DNA from: Oegoconia quadripuncta
Lineage: Eukaryota; Arthropoda; Insecta; Lepidoptera; Autostichidae
DNA: 64,000 bases
Assembly: GCA_949316235.1 (NCBI GenBank)
Contig: OX438758.1
Coordinates: forward strand, 5,055,731 to 5,119,730
Direction of reading: 5' to 3'
How positions within the stretch are numbered: position 1 is the stretch's first letter; each line of letters opens with the position of its first letter. The notes under the pieces are model-generated. The model did not search any database, was not told the DNA's origin, and was given only the letters and a program-made list of their open reading frames with translations. Made by a program: the position numbers and the translations under genes. Positions 50,665 to 61,800 of this stretch are shown one piece after another.

Positions 50665-50905
50665 CCCCTTCCCCATAGGATAAGCCTTAGTGATTATTTT
50701 GAATTCAATTAGATACACTCCCATTTGCCGAGGGGGAGGGGAAACTTCTTTTCTCCTTCACACCTTTAACTCTTCTCGGGTCCAATAGAGACATGAAGAG
50801 CACCGTCTACCTTGAATAGGCGCCGTGCAGAGTTCCACTGTTGATCCTCGCTTACAGGAGTTGCAGTGGGAGGAGAGTGTGGAGGCGGGTAATGTGTGTG
50901 CGTCA
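50665..50905. repeat. Dispersed repeat (CACTCCCATTTGCCGA block)
   Basis: CACTCCCATTTGCCGAGGGG, CACCGTCTACCTTGAATAGG and CGCCGTGCAGAGTTCCACTG. Shared with 60507-60645. Nature unknown. Confidence 0.5.
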
Positions 50906-52364
50906 TAACAACAAGACTTGTATTGTGTTTGGTGCTGCTGGACTGAACGTGTAGATTACATAAATTTTTCAATGTCTATAGATGTCGTAATCGTAACAAA
51001 ATTTCACGAGATTGCATTCCCTAGTTAGAACCGTGAAACTTAACTGATATTATGTAAGTAAACCACACTGAAATACAGAAAATATTTAGCAGAATTTTAT
51101 TACTTTTCTATGAAATAGTGAGGTAGATACTGCGAGATCAATTCCGTACGCAAAAAGATTGTAAGTTTGAAGCATATGTCTGTCTGTGGCATTGTAACAC
51201 CAAAATTGTTGAACCGATTTATAAACCGTTCTTTATTTTCGAAAGCTACTGTATGCGAGTTTCTTAGCCATGTTTGATCGGGTCGGATGATTGATGGAAT
51301 CGGTTTAGCCGTTTCGAATATATTTAACTTTTCACACAGTTGCTGTGTTGACTTGGATGATGTTATTGTTTTGTTCTAAGATCTCAGGGGTTTCCTAAAT
51401 GTTAAATTTATGTTATTAGTCTCTTTGACAGACTTCAAAAAGGGAGGTAGTTGTTGGCTAGACAAAACATTCCACGATTTCTCCGTCTGCTGTAAACTGA
51501 TTACGATAACTTTTTTGATTGTTTGAAAAATTATTGGTGAATGGTCCCGTACAAAATAGAGTTCTCATGATGTTCGCCAGACTTAAATGGAACCCTAATG
51601 AAGTCGCTTTCCATTGCAAATGTTTGTCTGCTTTATATTTCTTGTCTTGCCGAATTAAAGTCCAATCAATAATGCTTTTTTTTTTGTCTGAATACAATAC
51701 GTAGTAATCTACAAGATATTGGGAGTGATGAGGTTTTCCCAAATGAACTGAAAAAAAAAAAGAACTCTAAAATTACCCGTAATTTTCCATACATACATAA
51801 CGTCACGACCTTTATCCCAAACGGGGTGGTCAGAGATATCCCAAACATAAGCGTTGGGGTGTACCAGCGACAGCCACTGTTAACCTTCGAAATATACAGA
51901 AATGCACATGTGGCAAGAGATGAGCCCATGGCCGTTGCAACGTACAAGTATATACATGTTTTTTGATGTATAATTTGTGTTCATATTATTGTTGCAAATC
52001 TTACCGAGAATTAACAATCTTCCATACCAATTTCTAACTTTTGAATATTCATTTTGTTTTATTTCAAAATAAATGTATATCGGCTTCGGACCGAGTCTGC
52101 CGCAGTAAAGATAAGTTTTTCCGATGGTGGGAGTGATCGCTGCGAGTGCGGAGTCTCCTCGCAGATCACCTACTTGCTCCACATGTCCTGACAGCTGCAC
52201 ATTTGACGACCTCCTTAACGCCACAGAGAGTGCTGTTACAGTGGTTAATTTTTGTTCCTATCAAATTTGAAACTTGCCTCGACTCGTAAAGAAGAAGAGT
52301 GTAAATGCATCTTTTTCGGGGCTAATTTCTACCTTATAACCCGCTCTGCACACACACTCAAAGT

Positions 52365-53000
52365 ATTGCCAAAGTCAAAAATGCTTTATTTTGTAGGTAC
52401 ACAGAGTACACTTCAAATAGTCAATTTTACATTTTTTAAGCTACTGCTTGTTCAAAATGCAAAGTCAAAATCAAAAATAGTTTATTTTGTAGGTACACAG
52501 AGTACACTTAAAATAGTCAATTTTACATTTTTTGAGCTACTGCTTGTTCAAGATGCAATTTTCCCCTGAGAAGGACAAGCAAAAAACTCGAAGGGTTGCT
52601 GTTTTAAAATCAGGCTTTGATTTTACTAAAGGTTTTTATATTACAAAAACGTTTTTATATTTCATTATTAATTGTGAAATAGCCTGGCATGCGAACGATC
52701 TGATTATGTCCAGGGATGATTATCATCTAAATAGTCTGATATTTTATAATATGCTTTGTTAATAAGTTTCGTTTTCTATAAAACAGAAACTTAAATACAA
52801 ATAAATTTAAATTAGTATGTAAAATTAGTATAATTATCTTTAAATTTATTGAGAGTAAAATTTTGTATATCAGCTGGAACCTTATTGAAAAAGCGTATAC
52901 AACCCTTTGAATGAATTACTGACTTTGCACATTGCAATTAGCACAGGATGAACCTTGAATAACTAACTGTTAAATTCTTTTTCAACCCAAAAACATTTAT
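52365..53000 (-). repeat. Degenerate CR1-like LINE 3' end with an internal tandem duplication
   Basis: GAAAAAGCGTATACAACCCT then TTGAATGAATTACTGACTTTG matches 57823-57862 of the CR1-like LINE, and CTGAGAAGGACAAGCAAAAAACTCG matches its 3' UTR. The end of the 3' UTR (TTTATTTTGTAGGTACACAG ... GCTACTGCTTGTTCAA) is present twice in tandem, period about 95 bases. Strongly decayed. Confidence 0.65.
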
Positions 53001-53768
53001 TTCGTTTAACGATCCGTTATTTATTTTTAAGTTCAACGCCGGCACGGCCGTGAACTGGATTCACAAACATATTTTCGGAACTAGATAGAGAGGCAGTTAA
53101 CACCAATATCTCGTTTGCAAATTTTTTCATAAATATTCTCGTTCTTCCAGAATAAAATTGATGTTATTTCTTTAATAGAAACTTACTTATACAAAGTTAT
53201 TTAGTGAGCATATGACCTATTTTCCAAGCAATCCTCGTTAAAGTAACAATTGCATTCCAGTAAGAGCTGAACTAATTTCGTTCTAAGATTTAGCATTTCC
53301 CTGTTATTATGCTCGAAATATATAACTCATATTTTGTAGATATAGAAGTAAAATTGTACAATGCTGCCACAGACCAACTACCCCAGAATACAGCTAACCA
53401 CATATTGTATTGCAGCGCCTTAACGGGGTTCATATGTGAATAATTATTATATTTTTAATATCTTTTGTACCCCTATGAATGAATAAATGAGCAAAAGTAT
53501 GTCTGGATCTTTTAAATTTGTACGGGTTTTCTTCATTGCAAATGTATGTAGATCTTTAAGTTATGTATGTATGTTTCTTAACTTAGAGAGCCCCTTAAAC
53601 GTCATTGTATCTCTTTGAATGTCAACGACATGAAAGCGACAGCATGATATTTTTTATTAGAGTTTGGTAATTCACGCGTTCGTAACTTTGTGTAACGACT
53701 GACATGAACTGTCATCTATTTTAACCGATTTCAATAAAAAGGAGGAGGTTCTATGTATAAGATAACCT
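53001..53768. other. No gene recognised
   Basis: AT-rich sequence. AACCGATTTCAATAAAAAGG then AGGAGGTTC at 53723-53753 resembles the inverted form of the TTTTTTGAAGTCGGTTAAAAA word found just before the UBR exon at 55658. Confidence 0.45.
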
Positions 53769-54100
53769 GGGGACCAATCGCGCTATTTTACAACGGTTTT
53801 ACAGTTCGAACGGAACGTTTTTGGTTTTGGTTTAGCTTTAGTTTAGCTGATGTAAAAAAATGGTATCGTCACGTCAACGATATAATCGTTCACAAACAAT
53901 AGCGTTTGTGAACGATTATATCGTTGACGTGACCTAAGTAAAACCAAACCCAAAATGTTTAGAGCTTACCACGAGTATTAAAAAAAACTAGGTTAATTTC
54001 CGTTCAAATGATTAGCGCGATACGAAATGTGCTTAACGTAACGTTATTGGTTTTGGTTTAGCTTTGGCATTATCGTTCAAACTTAGCGCGATGGGCCCCC
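53769..54100. mobile_element. Palindromic MITE with ATCGCGCTA ends
   Basis: The ends GGGGACCAATCGCGCTA and TAGCGCGATGGGCCCCC are inverted repeats. The words TTGGTTTTGGTTTAGCTTT (twice) and their inverted form lie inside, around a perfect 30-base-arm hairpin at 53868-53933. No coding capacity. A relic of the same family is at 41985-42030. Confidence 0.75.
53868..53933. repeat. Perfect hairpin: 30-base arms, 6-base loop
   Basis: GTCACGTCAACGATATAATC GTTCACAAAC, loop AATAGC, then the exact reverse complement. Confidence 0.9.
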
Positions 54101-55657
54101 TGTAATATTTTTGAAACACCTATCCAAGGACATCCCACACGATTGGGTACAAAAAAGAATGATAATTCATCCCCACTTTACGTCTAGGGGACCTACCCTT
54201 CTACCCTAAAACAAAATATTTTTGAAGATTTTATTTTACCACTTTGTCGGCGTGATTAATATGTATAACTATCAGCTTTCTTGTACTAAGAGCACCTGTC
54301 TCGGACAGACAGACAGACTTCCTTGTTGACTACGGAATCCTAAAGATGCATGAAATAATGTCGAAAGAGAAAAATTCAAGAAATTAGTATTGTTGTGAAC
54401 ACAAAGTCTCTTTGTCTATCCACACTATACGCGGTGAATTTGAATTCATTTAATTCCCATTAACGGTGAAACCCCCCCCCCCCCCCCCCTCTTGATACCT
54501 AGAATTTTCCCAAAAAAAGTACACCATTCTGAAACCACATTTTGTATGGAAGTCCAACAATTTTCGGTTGGTGACTTCACTTCTGATTCCGAACACCTTT
54601 CCACTAGGAACCATAGCCGAATTCCGAATATTGTAAAATGATTTACTTTGTATTGGATTAACGAAATTTTTTTCATCGAATTCGGCTATGGTTGTGTGCT
54701 GGAAAGTTGTATGTAAGCAGGAATGGATTCAGAAGTAATTTTTAATTTTAAAAAATCACCCCTATAAGGAACTTCGTCACTTTGTTTGCTTGTACTTTTT
54801 ATAGGATTAAAATCAAAAAGAAACTCTCAGTTGTTAACGGCCATGCCGCATCCAAATTAAATCGACGCGATTTTGCACCTTATTAACAGTCTCAAGCTCA
54901 AGTGTACTTGATCTTTACTCGTGCATGTTTTTTTATATAAATAGCCAGTGGCTCTGATCTACCTACAGTGGGCCGAATGCCAAGTGTTCGCTCAGTGCTC
55001 TGTTTACAGCCACATCGCCTCGTTGTGTTGAAACATTTTAAAAAATAAACAAAGAAGTGATACCACGGAAATCGCGAATAGTAGAAATCACACTTGAACT
55101 GTTTTCACGTAGAAACCGACAAGCCTATCCCGCTCTGTCACGTTCAATTGATGTGTGAAAGAGAGAGATGTTATCAGTGATACGTGTCGGTGAATGAACA
55201 TTCTTGCCCATTGTACAACCGCCAATAATAAATTACCAATATTGCTTTTGTTTCATGTGTGATTCATGGAGGGAAATAATAAAATTGTGACGTCACTTAA
55301 TATTACTGCTGGAGATGATTCCGCAGATTTGTTTACCTGAGAAGTTTTGTTAGCTATGTATATTTTTTCTTTGCGATTTGTAACATAGTGACTTTCAAAT
55401 TTCGAACGTTGTGCCTCGTGGTACAAACTAGATAATTTATAAGTAAAACATTAGTAAGTGAACCGCTAAAAATTGCCAACAATAACAGAGTTCAGTAAGG
55501 TTCCCTCTATCTCCTGAGTGCATCATCAGGTTTAAATCAAACTTATATGGGGACCACTTTAGTAAAGCTATCAAACATTGACGAAAATAGGGGTGAATAT
55601 ACATAAAAAAGTACAGATAGAACCACTTCGTTTTTTGAAGTCGGTTAAAAAGATACA
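54101..55657. other. Region upstream of the UBR exon
   Basis: No exon recognised apart from the poly(C) run. The last 40 bases before 55658 (ACCACTTCGTTTTTTGAAGT, CGGTTAAAAAG) look like the end of a common lepidopteran transposable element. Confidence 0.45.
54473..54490 (+). repeat. Homopolymer C run
   Basis: An uninterrupted run of about 18 C in otherwise AT-rich DNA. Length may be affected by sequencing. Confidence 0.8.
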
Positions 55658-55844
55658 ATGAGTGAGAGTGATAGTGACAGCGGCGACATCGACAGGTTCT
55701 CGCTGGCGGTGCGGAACGACGCTCTAGTGGAATTATGGCGGGAGAAGCTGTATGGTGGAATGCTCTCCCCGGTGGACTTCACAGACCACTGGCGCGTCAT
55801 CGTGCCGAAGCTTTACTCTCCGCAGCCAAACAGGACTTGCTTAG
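55658..55844 (+). CDS. UBR1: UBR gene exon (first confirmed)
   Basis: 62 codons plus one base: [20 protein letters not shown] ... [19 protein letters not shown] good donor GTGAGT. If an upstream exon is joined, the acceptor could be at 55668 or 55674 and the first few residues would not be translated from here. Confidence 0.8.
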
Positions 55845-58800
55845 GTGAGTGTTTCTGCTGTAGGTAAGATCAACATCTTCTTCTTGCCCTGGTCCCAATC
55901 AATTTATTTGGGGCGCAGTCTTTTTCTTCCAAGGGCCTCTATCAGCCGTTAGAGGTAACGGCTGATAGAGGAGAACGTATGATACGTACGATATGTATGA
56001 ACGAAAAGGGCGTGAATCCTTATCATTCACGCCCTTTTCGTTCATATATATCACCCTTCTCAAACTCCATCTGCCTGCATCTCAAATAGTGTCAAATAAT
56101 GCTAGGTTTTTGTCCGACCTACAAAGAGTCCGACGTCTACGCTGCCCCTTTTCACAAAGACAGCTCTTTGTGTAAACGACTGATTGAACAGCAAGTTTAT
56201 TTTGATATCTTGTATTTAAATTATATATATCACTATTTTTCCTAAACGTGAATGATGAGAATCATTCACGCCCTTCTCGTTCATACATATCACCCTTCGC
56301 ACACTATCTGACATAATGACAAAAAATTGTGCTGAAATAGTGCCAAATAATGTTCAAAGGAGAAAAAAAAATGCGAAAGAATACTACCACTGCAATTTAA
56401 GAGTTATTCAATATTTTATGTGAGCTGTCTGGCGTCACGTGTTGCTGGAAACCATCATTCTGACACGCAGCCTGTTTACCCATGATTATAATTTACATCC
56501 CAAAAAACTGTGTATAGGTGAATGTGCCACCGAAATATACTAGTACCATAAATCAGCATCATCATATTAGCCGAAAGACGTCCACTGCTGGACAAAGGCC
56601 TCCCCCAAAGATCAGTTCTTCAAAATTAACGAAGTTATTTAGATGTCTTTGGGCAAAGGGACAGCGACGACGGACTTCTTGTCGGCCGGAATTTTTTGTT
56701 CTCCGTCTGTGTTATTGTTTAGAATGCCATACATTCACCCTCGCGGACTAAATTGACCGGTCTAGGCTTTTTGTCCGACCTACAAAGAGTCCGACGTCTA
56801 CGCTGCCCCTTTTCACAAAGAGAGCTCTTTGTGTAAACGACTGATTGAACTGCAAGTTTATTTTGATATCTTGTATTTAAATTATGTTTATCACTATTTT
56901 TCCTAAACAATTGCAATTCGTAAATATATTGTGATGCCAATGTTAATATATTGAATCGTCAATTGGGCGAAGCAGTTGCTATATAGTCAACTACCCCCAT
57001 AATAAGGGTGCAGAGACGACCGCAGTACATTTTTCACAAAGGAATGACTATGATTTTCAGATTTGTCGTTCGACGAGGAGTTGGTGACGAAGTTCCTGCT
57101 GACGCCGATGGAGCAGTTCATATGGGGCCCCACTGATGGCTCTGAGCCCGTGAATCCGCCTCGGCGTTCCACGCTCTGCGGCCGGGTATTCAAGCAGGGC
57201 GAGCCGGCTTACAGCTGTCGCGAATGCGGTACGTACCTAATAAGTAGCATCACTGAACATCGAAATACAAACGAGCGAAGAATTGTGGTTCGAAAGATCG
57301 TAGTTCTGATACTCGTGATACTCTGTTGACCGTAGTTCCGATACTCTGTTCCGATACTCATGATACTCTGTTGATCATAGTTCCGATACTCTGTTCCGAT
57401 ACTGGTGAAAATGAAAATGAAAATGAAAAAATGTTTATTTTCGTAGGATACAATTGATCACTTGAAAACGTTAATGTATCATTTTAAATCTACCGCTCAT
57501 TCGTAATGCTGTAATCCCCAGAGAAGAACGAGCAAGAAACTCAAGGGGTTGCTCTTTTCTGCGAGTCAAGATATTATTTAATAACAGTAAATTGCTTTAT
57601 ACTTTTTTTGGTATAGAGTCAAACATATTTATTAACAATAAATTACTAACTTTAATTTGGTTTATAGTTATACATACTATACGTCGCCAAATAAGTTTTA
57701 AGTCCAAGGATTACTGTCATTTAAATAATCACAAATTTTATAGTAACCTTTTGCACTGAGCTTCTGCTTCACGATACCTTTGAACTTATCTAAAGGCAAA
57801 TTCTGCATATCTTCGGGAATCTTATTGAACAAACGTATACATTGCCCCTTAAATGAATTACTAACTTTATGGAGTCTAGTTGAATGCAGAGCAAGTTTAT
57901 TTTTATTTCTAGTATTTATGTCATGTTTATCGCTATTTTTCTCAAATGAAGATATATTTTTCTTTACATAAATGACATTTTCATATATGTATTGGGATGC
58001 TAATGTCAAAATATTTACTTCTTTAAACAGTTCCCTCAAAGAATCCCTCGATTTTAACTTATATATTGCTCGAATGGCTCGTTTCTGTAGTATGAATATT
58101 TTACTAATGTCAGCTGCATTTCCCCACAGTAAAATTCCATAAGTCATTAAACTGTGGAAATAACTAAAGTAGACTAACCTAGCTGTATCAACATCTGTAA
58201 CTTGTCGAATTTTCCATATTGCATATGCTGCCGAGCTGAGCCTTTTAGACAATTTTAAGATATGTGGTCCCCATTGTAGCTTAGCATCTAGAGTAATACC
58301 TAAAAACACAACTGTATCTACAGGGTCCAGCAATTCTTTTTTAATAACAACACTAGTGGCGACCTGTCTGACGTTTGGTAGAACAAACTTGATGCATTTA
58401 GTTTTCTTTTCATTCAAAAGCAAATTATTAGCCGTGAACCAATCTACCATTTTTGTTATACAATCATTAACAATACTGTAATCTTGTTCATTTCGTCTAA
58501 GTTTGAACACAAATGATGTGTCATCTGCAAACAGTACAATTTCATGTCTGTCTTTTACAAAGAAAGGTAAGTCATTTATGTAGACTAGAAACAGGAATGG
58601 ACCCAATATGGATCCCTGGGGAACTCCCATGCTAACCGCAGAACCTGATGATCTCATTCCATTGACATCCACCACTTGGATCCTATTACTAAGGTAAGAT
58701 TTCATAAGTAGGAGTGCTTGACCTTGCAATCCATAGTGACGTAGTTTTTTTACCAAAATGTCATGCCGAACGCAATCAAACGCCTTGGAAAGATCACAGA

Positions 58801-61800
58801 ACACACCTACTGCATCCTGCGACTTCTCCCAGGCATCAAATATGTGTCCTATTAGCTCAACACCTGCATCGGTTGTTGAGCGACCCCGGGTAAAACCAAA
58901 TTGTTTAGTGTGCAATAATTTATTTGTATTAAAATGTGTTAATAATTGTTCAAGGATAATTTTTTCAAATATTTTACTAAGAGTTGGTAGTACTGATATA
59001 GGTCTGAAATTTGTGGGGTCCGATGTACTACCTGATTTAAACAAAGGAATTATCTTGCTGTATTTCATTAAGTCAGGAAAGACCCCCTGACCAATGCACA
59101 TGTTAAAAACATCAGCTAGGTAAGGAGCCATGCAATCAATTACAGATCCAATAATTTTTACAGAGAGACCATCGAGATCTGCGGTATTACTCATTCTAAT
59201 ACGATTAAATGACTTTAATATATCGGAGGACACTATAGGCCTGAAATCAAATGCAACGTTACATGGACTAACACTTGACTTTAGCAGAGATTCAGCTAGG
59301 GTGGGAGATGAGTTTAGGGTTTTGGTAGCTAACACCGGAATATTAGTAAAGAACTCATCAAAAGCTTCAGCAACTTCCATTAAATTAGTGATATCTCGAT
59401 CATTAATTTTTAACTTTAAATCGAAACTACGTGACTTGACCCTTCCAGTTTCTTTGTTAATAATTTGCCAAGTTGTCTTAGAAATGTTATTACTCATTTT
59501 AATTTTCTTATGCAAATATTGTGCTTTTGCAACTAAGCACACTTTTTTAAATAATTTAGAATAACTTCTAACATAATTTTTGAATTCTTGGTTATTGTTA
59601 TAGATCCTTTCATCATATAGGTCGTATAACTTTTGTCTGCTTATATGTATTCCAACCGTCGCCCAATCATTAAATTTTGAGCAGTTATCAACTTTAATCC
59701 GCTTTGGTTTAAATACAGTATTATATTCATTTTTAGTCAAGTTAAAAACAGAGCTATAAAGCTCATTTGCCTCATTCGAATACTTTACAAAAGGTAATTT
59801 AGATTCCAAGCTATTTTTATATGACTCGAGGCGATTGCGATTTATAGGGTTACATGTAATGGTCCTAGATACTTTGTCAATATTTAAGTCAAAACAAGCC
59901 AGTTGGCCGCAATGGTCTGAACTTAGTTGATTAATAATTACTTTATAAGTCGGCTTAAGATTTGTAAAAATATTATCAAGACAGGTCGCACTGCTAGATG
60001 TTATTCTAGTTGGCTCGATGAAGACATTTGACATACCATAACACTTGAATAAGCATTTTAGGCTGTTGCTCAAACTGGATTTTTCTAGAAGATTTGTGAT
60101 ACTCTGTTGATCGTAGTTCCGATACTCGTGATACTCTGTTGATCGTAATTCCGATACTGGTGATACTCTGTTGATAGTAGTTCCGATACTCAGTTGGTCG
60201 ACACATTGCTTGTGCGATAAACCATACGCCTTATGAGTGAACGTCCCACGCTGCTCTTGCCGGTGCTTGGTCTCCATTCGAAAACTTTAATGCTCCACCT
60301 GCCATCAGTACTTCGTGCTATGCAATATAGCAATAACAAATGCTTTTTAAAAATAATTGTTTTTCAATATGACTAAAGCATTGACAGCCGATTGGTGTGG
60401 TGGATAGTGACCCTGTTAGCGAAACGTCCTGTTTGGTATGGTGGTTAGAAAATCTCACTGCTATACCAAAAGGTGGCGGGTTCGAATCCCGTTAGGGGCA
60501 TATTCATTGACTACACTCCCATTTGCCGAAATGGGATTGGGAAACCTCTTTTCCTACTTGCACACCCTATTTCTTTCTTTAATTAGTATGCGATCCAAGG
60601 TAGTAATAGGGCACCGTCTACCTTCAGTAGGCGCCGTGCAGTGCAGGGAATGCTATACCAAAAGGTCGCGGGTTCGAATCCCGCTAGGGGCATATGTTTG
60701 TATGATGAATACAGACACGTGTTCCCGAGTTATGGATGTTTTTCATTTATATATGTATTTATTTACAAAAGTATTTGTGTAGTTTATTAATCATCTGGTA
60801 TCCATAATACAAGCCTTGCTTAATGCTTAGTGTGGAACTAGATGGCGCTGTGTGTATGTACAAAGATATTTAATTATTTCAGCCACAGGACGTTCACTGC
60901 TGAACACAGGGACATATTATTTCATTATTCGTTACTATTAAATTCTCTATAGGTATAACAAATTACCTAACTGACAAATACCCTGACAGATGTACGAAGA
61001 AAAAAAATATATATATAAAAAAAAAATGTACCTACCTATGCCAATAACTTCTATTTCACTTACCTAATATGCCCTATTTTTTCCCTCGGGTAAAAAAACT
61101 CATCCGGTATATATAATATCCTGTGTTGTCCCACTGCTGGGCAAAGGCCTCACCTATTTTTTTTCACATGGCTCTGTCCAGTGCAATATCTCTGCATTCC
61201 TTGCTGAAAGAATCCAGCTCATCACGCCATCGCTTTTTGAGCCTACCTCTGCCGCGCCTGCTGTCCTGTGGGAAATAGGAATTTATTTCGCTCGAAATGT
61301 GGTAACGATAATGGTCTTAAATATACATATAATGTTAAGTATCACACAGTTCGCCAGCGTGTGGCATGCAAAATTATTACTTAATATTATATCTATTATT
61401 ATTATTTCATTAATATTATTTTTACATAAAATTATATTATTAGTTCACATTACAATATGTCATTTAACTATGACTAATATCTATTATTATATCTACTTCT
61501 TATTTTTCTGGTCAATCATATTAAACATGTTTGTTTGTAAACGATTTATTGTACAAAAAGGCAATACATTAATTTTGCATTGATACAGTTGACTGCTTCC
61601 AATCAACCATTGGGTTAGTTAGAAAAGAGAAGATAGAAACATATCATATTACTGCATAGAAGTACCTTTATAATATTCACCCATCCATCCATTCATATGG
61701 AATCCACTCGGTGCACATCCTGGCCCATTTTTCCTGAGGCATTCCGCAGGGATGACCCGCACAATTCCACGTTTAAAAAGTAAAACATGTATTATATTTA

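Noticed and set aside
59130..59564. 144-codon plus-strand frame in the CR1-like LINE
   Set aside because: Antisense shadow of the reverse transcriptase frame.
57246..60235. CRISPR-like array of about 32-base repeats
   Set aside because: The units are adjacent without unique spacers, in an insect intron, and derive from a foldback element. This is a minisatellite.
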